A stretch of DNA of 13,206 nt. It comes from NZQO01 sp002693605. Its GTDB lineage: Bacteria; Bacteroidota; Bacteroidia; Flavobacteriales; Flavobacteriaceae. Shown in pieces: positions 1 through 6,571 of the stretch. Position 1 is the stretch's first letter, and each line of letters starts with the position of its first letter. The notes beneath the pieces were generated by a model. The model ran no database searches, was not told the origin of the DNA, and worked only from the letters and a program-made list of their open reading frames with translations. A program made the position numbers and the translations under genes. The stretch is from assembly GCA_963972105.1 (NCBI GenBank), contig CAXAVH010000072.1, forward strand, positions 1-13,206, written 5' to 3'.

Positions 1-2423
1 ACGACACGACCTTCAGTGCAACCTATTCAATTACGCAAGCCGACATAGACAACGGAAGCGTTAGCAATCAAGCGAGCGTAACGGGAACTTCCCCGAGCGG
101 TACGGTGAGCGACTTGTCTGATGACGACAGCGAGCTGGAGGACGATCCGACGGTAACCGACCTTTGCCAGAACGCGAGCATTGCCATCATAAAAGAAGGT
201 GAGTTCCAAGGACAAGGCGATTGCTCACAAGTTGGGGATGCCATTGCTTATACATTTACGGTGACAAACGAGGGCAACGTAACCTTGGCAAATCCAACGG
301 TAACAGATCCATTGCTAGGAGGTATTATTGCCGGTCCGGCTAGCGGAGATGACAACGGAGATGGAAACTTGGATGTAGTAGAAACCTGGATCTATGAAGC
401 GCAATACATAATTAGCCAAGACGATATTGATACCGGAGTGGTAATTAACCAGGCCGAAGCGAAGGCGGTCGATACTGCTGGAAATGCCGTAACCGACCTA
501 TCAGACGATAACAGCGTGTTGGAAGATGATCCCACCGTTACCGAAATTTGCCGAAACCCTGCTATTGCAGTGATTAAGACCGGTATATTCAATGATGAGG
601 ACCAAGATGGTTGTGCCGATATTGACGAAACGATTAGCTATACCTTCACGGTAACCAACGAAGGAAATGTTAACTTGTTCAATATTGATCTAAACGATCC
701 ATTGTTGGGCGGACCTATTTCCGGACCAATTTCTGGTGACGACGACGGAGACGCCGAGTTGGATATTTCGGAAGTATGGACGTACGAAGCACCGTATACC
801 ATTACACAGGCCGATATTGACGCCGGAAATGTAACCAACCAGGCTACCGTTCAGGCTACGGCCCCAGACCAAAGTACAGTTTCAGACCTATCTGATGATA
901 ACAGTGTGCTGGAGGATGACCCAACGGTGACCGAGCTTTGCCAGAACGCAAGCATAGCACTCATCAAAACAGGAACTGTTAACGATACCAATGGCGATGG
1001 ATGTGCGGATGTGGACGAGACCATTAGCTATACGTTTACGGTGGTGAATACTGGTAACGCAACATTGACCAACGTCGTGGTAACCGATCCGTTGGTGGCC
1101 GTACAGGGCGGACCAATTGCCACCTTGGCAGCCGGTGCCACCGATGCAACTACGTTTACCGCACTGTACACTCTCACGCAGGCTGATATTGATGCGGGAA
1201 TCGTAATCAACCAAGCAACGGTCGAGGCTACGGCACCAGACCAAAGTATTGTCAGCGATCTATCGGATGACGACAGTGTTCTTGAAGATGATCCAACCGA
1301 GACGGTTCTTTGCCAAAATGCGAACATAGCATTGTTGAAAACAGGTGTGTTCAATGACGAGAATGATAACGGCTGTTCAGACGTAGGTGAAACCATTACC
1401 TATAGCTTCACCGTGGTGAATGTGGGTAACGTGGCCCTCACAACGATAACCGTACAAGATCCGTTGGTGGCCGTACAGGGCGGACCAATAAGCCTAGATG
1501 TTGGCGAGACCGACAGTACTAGCTTTACCGCTACATACACAATTACCCAAGAGGATATCAATGCTGGCGTGGTAATTAACCAGGCACTGGCCGAGGGTCT
1601 TGCACCCGACGGGACTTCGGTAAGCGATTTCTCTGATAATGATAGTTTGACCGAGGACGATCCAACCGAAACCGATCTTTGCCAGCTTGGCTCTCTTTCA
1701 CTGGAGAAGACCGGTGTGTTCAACGACGACAACGGAGATGGTATTCCGCAGGAAGGTGAGACAATTACCTATCTGTTTACGGTGTACAACACGGGCAACG
1801 TGACCTTGTACAATATCACCATTGAAGACCCGCTACCGGGTATAATCATAGAGGGTGGCCCAATAGCCGAGCTTGCCCCGGGTGAAAGCGACAACACGAC
1901 CTTTGTTGGTACCTATGCCATTACCGATGCCGATATTGAAGAGGAGCAAGTAATCAACCAGGCTACGGCAACAGGAACTGACCCTCAAGGGAATACTGTG
2001 AGTGATGACTCTGATGATCCTAACATTTTGGATAACGTAGACAATAACGGCGATGGTGAACCAGACGATCCAACCATTACCATTATCCCGAACGTAGGGG
2101 GAGTAGAACAGCCACCTTTTGAAATCTTCAATGGTGTTACCCCTAACGGCGATAACATGAACGATTACTTCATTATCAAGGGAATCGCGGAATATCCGAA
2201 TAACAATGTGAAGATATTTAACCGATGGGGTGTACTAGTTTGGGAAACCGACGGATATGAAGATAATGCAAACGGTAATGTGTTCAGGGGCCGATCCAAT
2301 GGTCGCGCTACCGTTAGGGAGGGTGAAGACCTGCCCACCGGAACGTATTTCTACATCTTGTCCTTCCCGGCCGAGAACCCTGGAGAAAGCAGTTACACCG
2401 GTTACTTGTACCTAAATAGATAG
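1..2423 (+). CDS. Repetitive surface protein with T9SS type B sorting domain (5' partial)
   Basis: The reading frame is open from base 3 to the TAG at 2421-2423, so the start lies upstream and at least 806 residues are visible. The body is tandem units of about 123-130 residues that resemble the DUF11/DUF7507 beta-sandwich repeats of bacterial surface proteins. Each unit carries a strand like ISYTFTVTNTGNVTL, a segment like YTITQADIDAG and VINQATV, and ends SDLSDDDS.LEDDPT. From about 2118 to the stop is a gliding-motility-associated C-terminal domain (T9SS type B signal): FNGVTPNGDNMNDYF, VKIFNRWG, then LPTGTYFYIL and GYLYLNR at the end. Family knowledge says this tail directs export through the T9SS and surface retention. 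I infer a large acidic, rod-like adhesin or matrix protein held at the cell surface. The ligand cannot be told from sequence. The following porP-like gene and PorE-like gene support T9SS use. Confidence 0.9.
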   Translation, partial: DTTFSATYSITQADIDNGSVSNQASVTGTSPSGTVSDLSDDDSELEDDPTVTDLCQNASIAIIKEGEFQGQGDCSQVGDAIAYTFTVTNEGNVTLANPTVTDPLLGGIIAGPASGDDNGDGNLDVVETWIYEAQYIISQDDIDTGVVINQAEAKAVDTAGNAVTDLSDDNSVLEDDPTVTEICRNPAIAVIKTGIFNDEDQDGCADIDETISYTFTVTNEGNVNLFNIDLNDPLLGGPISGPISGDDDGDAELDISEVWTYEAPYTITQADIDAGNVTNQATVQATAPDQSTVSDLSDDNSVLEDDPTVTELCQNASIALIKTGTVNDTNGDGCADVDETISYTFTVVNTGNATLTNVVVTDPLVAVQGGPIATLAAGATDATTFTALYTLTQADIDAGIVINQATVEATAPDQSIVSDLSDDDSVLEDDPTETVLCQNANIALLKTGVFNDENDNGCSDVGETITYSFTVVNVGNVALTTITVQDPLVAVQGGPISLDVGETDSTSFTATYTITQEDINAGVVINQALAEGLAPDGTSVSDFSDNDSLTEDDPTETDLCQLGSLSLEKTGVFNDDNGDGIPQEGETITYLFTVYNTGNVTLYNITIEDPLPGIIIEGGPIAELAPGESDNTTFVGTYAITDADIEEEQVINQATATGTDPQGNTVSDDSDDPNILDNVDNNGDGEPDDPTITIIPNVGGVEQPPFEIFNGVTPNGDNMNDYFIIKGIAEYPNNNVKIFNRWGVLVWETDGYEDNANGNVFRGRSNGRATVREGEDLPTGTYFYILSFPAENPGESSYTGYLYLNR
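3..2060 (+). repeat. Tandem protein repeats in the surface protein (five full units plus one partial)
   Basis: Counting from the residue after the conserved Cys-Gln (or Cys-Arg), units begin at about 171, 555, 945, 1317 and 1686. The spacings are 384, 390, 372 and 369 bases. A partial unit precedes base 171, and the last unit fades into the sorting domain near 2060. The units at 171 and 555 are a longer subtype with an extra acidic loop (GDDNGDGNLDVVE, GDDDGDAELDISE). Those at 945, 1317 and 1686, and the visible end of the first partial unit, are a shorter subtype with a T.FTA.Y segment in that place. Coordinates mark protein units, not exact DNA repeats. Confidence 0.85.
1086..1489 (+). repeat. 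32-bp exact direct repeat within the tandem units
   Basis: Bases 1086-1117 and 1458-1489 are identical over 32 bp (start GATCCGTTGGTGG, end GGGCGGACCAAT). They lie 372 bases apart, in the same codon phase, and encode the same DPLVAVQGGPI segment of adjacent units. Flanking third-codon positions have diverged, so this patch is more alike than the rest of the two units. Recent unit duplication or local gene conversion is the likely reason. Confidence 0.85.
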
Positions 2424-2441
2424 TGAACCAACCAATAAGCT

Positions 2442-2465
2442 CCGGGAGGGCAGTTTCCCTCCCGG
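2442..2465 (+). promoter_or_regulatory. GC-rich hairpin between surface-protein gene and porP-like gene
   Basis: CCGGGAGGG (2442-2450) and CCCTCCCGG (2457-2465) form a perfect 9-bp stem with a 6-base loop. The hairpin begins 19 bases after the upstream stop and ends 17 bases before the ATG at 2483. No T-run follows on the + strand, so it is not a classical terminator. An RNA stability element, processing barrier or partial attenuator that sets the ratio of the two proteins is inference. Confidence 0.6.
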
Positions 2466-2482
2466 TCCAAAAATATGCAACT

Positions 2483-3427
2483 ATGAGACACAGTTATTTT
2501 GCACTGATACTTTTGGCCCTCCTGGGCACCTTCTCGGGACATGCCCAGCAGGACCCGCAATACACGCAGTATATGTACAATACGCAGGTGGTAAACCCGG
2601 CGTATGCAGGTTCTCGAGACGTCCTTAGCTTTGGATTGTTGTACCGCACACAGTGGACCGGATTCGAGGGTTCTCCTAAAACGGGTACCTTTACAATCAA
2701 TTCGCCCATTGGTACACTAGACAATATGGGTCTTGGACTTTCAATCGTGCGCGATGAGATTGGACCTTCCATTGAATCGAATTTCAATATCGATTTCAGC
2801 TATACCGTGAACACTTCGGCCACTGCTGAGTTGTCCTTCGGTCTAAAGGCGGGCCTTGATATACTCGACGTCGATTTCACGAAGTTGAATATTGCCGATC
2901 AAGGCGATATCTTCGAAGACAATATCGACAACAAATTGCAACCGCAAATTGGGGCCGGGGTGTACTATAACACAGACCGTTTTTATGCAGGTCTATCGGT
3001 GCCTAATTTCTTGACTACCAAACATTTTGACGAATCCACTTTAATGGATGCAAATTTCGGGGGTGATATTGAACCAGCCGAGCGACTCCATTATTTCTTG
3101 ATTGCGGGATATGTGTTCGATTTAAGCGAGAACCTAAAGTTTAAACCAGCCACCTTGATTAAGGCCGTGAGCGGGTCACCGTTGCAATGGGACGCCTCGG
3201 CAAACTTCCTGCTCTACGAAAAGCTAACATTGGGAGCTTCCTACCGATGGAGCGCTGCCTTGAGTGCTATGGCGGGCTTTCAGGTTAGCGATGAAATATT
3301 TATCGGATTTGGGTACGACTATCAAACTACCGATATCGAGGATTACAGTGATGGGTCTTACGAAGTATTCCTAAGATTCGATCTTTTCAGTAAGCCCGAC
3401 CGGGTGCTAACACCCAGGTTCTTCTAA
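2483..3427 (+). CDS. PorP/SprF family type IX secretion outer-membrane protein
   Basis: A 314-residue protein of the PorP/SprF family. These are outer-membrane beta-barrel proteins that work with the T9SS and are linked to secretion or surface anchoring of type B sorting-domain cargo such as SprB. A signal peptide (MRHSYFALILLALLGTFSGHAQ) is followed at once by the family hallmark QDPQYTQYMYNTQVVNPAYAGSR. Alternating hydrophobic strands follow, and the C-terminus RVLTPRFF ends in phenylalanine as outer-membrane barrels do. A longer frame opens at GTG 2423, but it adds 20 non-signal residues and runs through the hairpin at 2442-2465, so ATG 2483 is preferred. It sits 59 bases after the surface-protein stop and 25 bases before the OmpA-family gene, which fits co-transcription. 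It is probably the dedicated partner of the upstream cargo rather than the core PorP; this is inferred from position only. Confidence 0.9.
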   Translation: MRHSYFALILLALLGTFSGHAQQDPQYTQYMYNTQVVNPAYAGSRDVLSFGLLYRTQWTGFEGSPKTGTFTINSPIGTLDNMGLGLSIVRDEIGPSIESNFNIDFSYTVNTSATAELSFGLKAGLDILDVDFTKLNIADQGDIFEDNIDNKLQPQIGAGVYYNTDRFYAGLSVPNFLTTKHFDESTLMDANFGGDIEPAERLHYFLIAGYVFDLSENLKFKPATLIKAVSGSPLQWDASANFLLYEKLTLGASYRWSAALSAMAGFQVSDEIFIGFGYDYQTTDIEDYSDGSYEVFLRFDLFSKPDRVLTPRFF

Positions 3428-3452
3428 GATACAAACGAGATAAGACTGCGAT

Positions 3453-5381
3453 ATGGATAAAATTATGAAAACCTCACTCTTGGTACTGGCTATACTGGTC
3501 TCCGGTACCATTTTTTCCCAGAAACGGGAGATTGCCAAGGCCAATAAGGAATTTGACAAATATGCCTACATCGATGCTAGGCAGATTTACCTAGATGTGG
3601 TAGCCGATGGGTATGAGTCTGCCGAAGTTTACGAAAAGTTGGGCGACACCTACTATTGGAACAGCGATTACGATAATGCCGCAAAGTGGTACACCAAGTT
3701 GCTTGAGCGTTTTCCCGAGGTAGCCGGGTCTGAATACTATTACAGGGCGGCCCAATCGTTAAAGAGCTTGGAACGCTATCAGGAGTCGGACTCCCTGATG
3801 TCCATCTACGCCACCAAGGGCGACAAGGGTTTGGTGATAAAGAACTTCAAGGACGACCCGAATTACCTTAAGAGCATTGCGTTCGGTTCTAAGTCGTACG
3901 AGCTCGAAAAGGTTTCGATAAACACCCCGTATTCCGATTTTGGTCCGGCCTATTACGGGAACAAGCTCGTCTATGCCTCCTCATCCCTTCGATCGGAGGG
4001 CAGCAAGATCGCCGAATGGAACGACCAGCCCTTTCTCGATTTGTTCGAGACGGAACGTGATTCGGAAGGAAGACTTTCCTATCCAAAACCACTCAGCGGC
4101 GTTATCAATACGGCTTTCCATGAGTCTACGCCAACCTTCACGAAAGACGGCAAAACAATTTACTTTACCCGTAACAATTTTCTTGACGGAAAGAAAGGCA
4201 AGGACAGCGACAAAACCATACGTTTAAAATTGTACAAGGCTACCAAGGGCAGCGAGGGAATGTGGTCTAACGTAACGGAACTACCCTTCAACAGTAAGGA
4301 ATATTCTACAGCCCATCCGGCGCTTTCGGCAGATGAGACGCGACTTTATTTTGCCTCCGATATGCCCGGCACTTTGGGTATGAGCGATCTTTGGTATGTC
4401 GAAATACTATCAGACGGTACCTATGGCAATCCGGTAAACCTCGGGCCCACCATAAATACCGAGGCGCGGGAGTCGTTTCCTTTTGTAAGCCAAAAGAACA
4501 ATTTATATTTTGCGAGTGACGGGCATGCCGGTCTTGGGGGATTTGACTTATATGTAACCCCGCTAGACGCGATGGGAATGCCCGGTGAGGCCAGTAACCT
4601 TGGTGAGCCGGCCAACAGTAATCAGGATGATTTCGGATTTATTATTAACGAAGACGAATATATTGGGTACATGTCCTCCAACCGCGAGGGAAATCGTGGA
4701 AGTATCGATGATGAAATATATAGGGTTCAGGAAAAATGCGAGGTGACTATCAACGGTCTCGTGTTCGATGTAGATACCAAAGAGCCGTTACCCGGTGCAA
4801 ACCTCATGTTCCTGAACGCCTCGAATGAAGTTATCGGTACGCAGGTGGCAGATGATTCGGGTAATTTCAGCTTTATGGCAGAATGTGAACTTCAATACTC
4901 CATTCGTGCAACCAAAGACCTATACGAGCCCAATGAAATCGTAGTGCGAACACCGTCTAAAACAGGTGTTATTGAGGTGGAAATTCCGCTGAAAAGAAAA
5001 GACATCTGTGATCCGAGGGATTTGGGATGTAAGCTCAATTTGCAACCTATCTACTTCGATTTTGACCGTTATAACATTCGCCCAGATGCCGAAGTGGAAC
5101 TTGCCAAGATTTTGGCCGCTATGCGGGAGTATGACGAATTGGTAATCCATATTGAATCGCACACCGATTCGCGTGGTAATGACGCCTACAATGAGGCGCT
5201 TTCCGAAAAACGTGCGCAATCTACCCTAAATTGGCTGGTAAGCAAAGGAATAGACCGCAGCAGGCTTAGTGCCAGGGGCTATGGAGAAAACAGATTGGTA
5301 AACGAATGCTCCAATGGGGTTGAGTGTACCGAGGAAGAACATCAGCTAAATAGAAGATCGATGTTCATAATACAGAACTAA
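3453..5381 (+). CDS. PorE-like OmpA family protein (TPR, beta-propeller, CRD, OmpA)
   Basis: A 642-residue exported protein with a signal peptide ending near IFSQ (residue 23). TPR-like helices occupy about 25-130 (AEVYEKLGDTYYWNSDYDNAAKWY). A WD40/PD40-like beta-propeller spans about 150-425 with repeated TPTFTKDGKTIYFTRN, HPALSADETRLYFASD and FPFVSQKNNLYFASDG blades. A carboxypeptidase-regulatory-like beta domain starts near Cys429 (INGLVFDVDTKEPLPGANL). A C-terminal OmpA domain covers about 525-642. The OmpA peptidoglycan-binding pair is present: Asp572 in SHTDSRG and Arg587 in SEKRAQS, 15 residues apart as in E. coli OmpA. This order matches PorE of Porphyromonas, which links the T9SS PorP ring to peptidoglycan. 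A second in-frame ATG at 3465 is possible. A strong terminator follows, closing the module. Confidence 0.9.
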   Translation: MDKIMKTSLLVLAILVSGTIFSQKREIAKANKEFDKYAYIDARQIYLDVVADGYESAEVYEKLGDTYYWNSDYDNAAKWYTKLLERFPEVAGSEYYYRAAQSLKSLERYQESDSLMSIYATKGDKGLVIKNFKDDPNYLKSIAFGSKSYELEKVSINTPYSDFGPAYYGNKLVYASSSLRSEGSKIAEWNDQPFLDLFETERDSEGRLSYPKPLSGVINTAFHESTPTFTKDGKTIYFTRNNFLDGKKGKDSDKTIRLKLYKATKGSEGMWSNVTELPFNSKEYSTAHPALSADETRLYFASDMPGTLGMSDLWYVEILSDGTYGNPVNLGPTINTEARESFPFVSQKNNLYFASDGHAGLGGFDLYVTPLDAMGMPGEASNLGEPANSNQDDFGFIINEDEYIGYMSSNREGNRGSIDDEIYRVQEKCEVTINGLVFDVDTKEPLPGANLMFLNASNEVIGTQVADDSGNFSFMAECELQYSIRATKDLYEPNEIVVRTPSKTGVIEVEIPLKRKDICDPRDLGCKLNLQPIYFDFDRYNIRPDAEVELAKILAAMREYDELVIHIESHTDSRGNDAYNEALSEKRAQSTLNWLVSKGIDRSRLSARGYGENRLVNECSNGVECTEEEHQLNRRSMFIIQN

Positions 5382-5407
5382 CCAAGTTAATTATTCAATA
5401 AGGGAAG

Positions 5408-5435
5408 AAGCGTCCAAATTTTTGGACGCTTTTTT
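5408..5435 (+). terminator. Rho-independent terminator after the OmpA-family gene
   Basis: A 10-bp stem (AAGCGTCCAA 5408-5417 with TTGGACGCTT 5422-5431), a 4-base loop and a T-run through 5435. It begins 26 bases after the stop codon and ends the surface module before idi. Confidence 0.9.
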
Positions 5436-5460
5436 ATATTCGTAACCCCTCTCTATTTTG

Positions 5461-5468
5461 TATTTTTG
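5461..5468 (+). promoter_or_regulatory. Bacteroidota -7 box for idi
   Basis: TATTTTTG matches TAnnTTTG fully and lies 18 bases before the ATG at 5487. No TTG -33 element is seen at the usual 17-23 base distance. The box overlaps an in-frame TTG at 5466, which argues against translation starting there. Confidence 0.5.
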
Positions 5469-5486
5469 GTAAAAACTAAAATTGCT

Positions 5487-6005
5487 ATGGAAGAGGAGAA
5501 AGTCGTCTTGGTCAATGAACGGGACGAAAAAATTGGCTTGATGCCCAAACAGGAGGCCCATATTAAGGGACTCTTGCACAGGGCGTTTTCGGTATTTGTC
5601 CTTAACGACAAGAACGAGCTGATGATCCAGCAAAGAGCTCTGCATAAGTACCATTCTCCCGGCCTTTGGACCAACACCTGCTGTAGCCATCAGCGCGATG
5701 GGGAAACTACCCTCGCCGCCGGAAAGCGCAGGTTGCAGGAGGAAATGGGCTTTACCACCCAACTTAAGGAAACTACATCGTTCATCTATAAGGCGCCTTT
5801 CGACAATGGGCTTACAGAGCATGAGTATGACCACATTCTAATTGGTGCCTATAACGACAGCCCTAATATAAATCCAGACGAGGTTGCCAGTTGGAAATGG
5901 ATGGCCCTTGAAGATATTAAGAATGATATGAAGGCACAACCCAATGCTTATACCGCATGGTTCAAAATAATATTCGATAAATTCTATAACCATATCCAGG
6001 TATGA
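5487..6005 (+). CDS. idi: Isopentenyl-diphosphate delta-isomerase, type 1
   Basis: A 172-residue cytoplasmic Nudix-fold enzyme that interconverts isopentenyl and dimethylallyl diphosphate, the building blocks of quinone side chains, carotenoids and undecaprenyl lipid carriers. The key residues align with E. coli Idi: metal ligands His25, His31, His68, Glu111 and Glu113, and catalytic Cys66 in WTNTCCSHQ. The Nudix-like segment GETTLAAGKRRLQEEMGF follows. The length is close to the family (E. coli 182). The ATG at 5487 is chosen over TTG 5466, because the latter lies inside the probable promoter and adds seven unsupported residues. Flavobacteria commonly use the mevalonate pathway, in which this step is required; that is family knowledge, not visible here. 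The TGA stop overlaps the next gene's ATG in ATGA, so the two are probably translationally coupled. Confidence 0.95.
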   Translation: MEEEKVVLVNERDEKIGLMPKQEAHIKGLLHRAFSVFVLNDKNELMIQQRALHKYHSPGLWTNTCCSHQRDGETTLAAGKRRLQEEMGFTTQLKETTSFIYKAPFDNGLTEHEYDHILIGAYNDSPNINPDEVASWKWMALEDIKNDMKAQPNAYTAWFKIIFDKFYNHIQV

Positions 6006-6412
6006 GTTTAACAATTTACAGAAAGGCACATTTCAACGCTGCGCATCGCCTGTACCGGGAGGAATGGAGCGATGATAGAAATTTGGAGGTATTCGGTAAA
6101 TGCAGCAACCCAAATTTTCATGGCCACAATTACGAATTGGAGGTTGGCCTTACCGGAACCATTGATCCTGAAACAGGTTACCTAATCGACTTGAAATTGC
6201 TGAAGGACATTATTCGCGAGGAGGTTGAAGAGCCTTTCGACCATAAAAACCTGAACGTAGAGGTTCCCGAGTTTGCCAATTTAAACCCAACCGTGGAGAA
6301 CATTGCAATCGTGATTTATAATAAACTGAGACAACGCCTAGACCCCGGTTTCAAGTTAACCGTAAAACTGTACGAAACACCGCGGAATTTCGTGGTCTAT
6401 ACAGGTGATTAA
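6002..6412 (+). CDS. 6-pyruvoyl-tetrahydropterin synthase / QueD family protein
   Basis: A 136-residue cytoplasmic enzyme of the PTPS/QueD family. Zinc ligands are His15 (NAAHRL), His40 and His42 (FHGHNY). The catalytic set is Cys34, Asp80-His81 (FDHKNL), with pterin-binding Glu125 (YETP). The Cys-to-HGH spacing is five residues (GKCSNPNFHGHNY), as in mammalian PTPS (KCNNPNGHGHNY), whereas E. coli QueD has three. The LDHKNL-like, TVENIA and FVVYTGD segments also look like animal PTPS. Family members convert dihydroneopterin triphosphate either to 6-pyruvoyl-tetrahydropterin (pterin cofactor route) or to 6-carboxytetrahydropterin (queuosine route). The spacing favours true PTPS activity but does not prove it. 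Annotation pipelines would often call it QueD. It is coupled by ATGA overlap to idi, with no obvious pathway link. Confidence 0.88.
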   Translation: MSLTIYRKAHFNAAHRLYREEWSDDRNLEVFGKCSNPNFHGHNYELEVGLTGTIDPETGYLIDLKLLKDIIREEVEEPFDHKNLNVEVPEFANLNPTVENIAIVIYNKLRQRLDPGFKLTVKLYETPRNFVVYTGD

Positions 6413-6518
6413 GGTTCGCAACCAATTCGGTATTTATTGGGCAAGGTTCGGCTTGTTACCGGGCTGCGAGATATTTGTTTTCAATAATAGTGGTATCTTA
6501 ACGTTTCGTTTTCGGTCT

Positions 6519-6560
6519 ATGGAAGCTAAAAATCACATAAAGCAGGCGTTGCAACATTAA
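6519..6560 (+). other. Possible 13-codon leader ORF upstream of manA
   Basis: The 159-base gap between the PTPS-like gene and manA contains ATG 6519 to TAA 6558-6560, encoding MEAKNHIKQALQH. It ends 11 bases before the proposed TTG start of manA and is in a different frame. It may be a translated upstream ORF or chance. The rest of the gap shows no strong terminator or consensus promoter; a TTTG at 6474 and TATCTTAA at 6494 match poorly. Confidence 0.25.
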
Positions 6561-6571
6561 AAGATATTAAG

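Noticed and set aside
392..1732. Several - strand open frames of 60-122 codons opposite the tandem repeats
   Set aside because: They repeat with the period of the sense units, have no start signals or family features, and follow from the skewed codon use of the acidic repeats.
1..2423. Direct repeats as a CRISPR array or mobile element
   Set aside because: The repeats are long, in frame and protein-coding, with no short palindromic repeats, spacers, transposase or terminal inverted repeats.
2423..2482. GTG 2423 as start of the PorP-like protein
   Set aside because: It would overlap the upstream stop, translate the hairpin and place 20 residues ahead of a normal signal peptide.
3940..4227. 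A 95-codon + strand frame inside the PorE-like gene
   Set aside because: It lies wholly within the beta-propeller coding region in another frame, and its product has no coherent composition.
5391..5834. A 147-codon - strand frame opposite idi
   Set aside because: It crosses the terminator and the idi promoter and is antisense to conserved Idi motifs; it has no recognisable domain.
6422..6440. CCAAT...ATTGG inverted repeat after the PTPS-like gene as a terminator
   Set aside because: Only five AT-rich pairs with a nine-base loop and no T-run; too weak to call.
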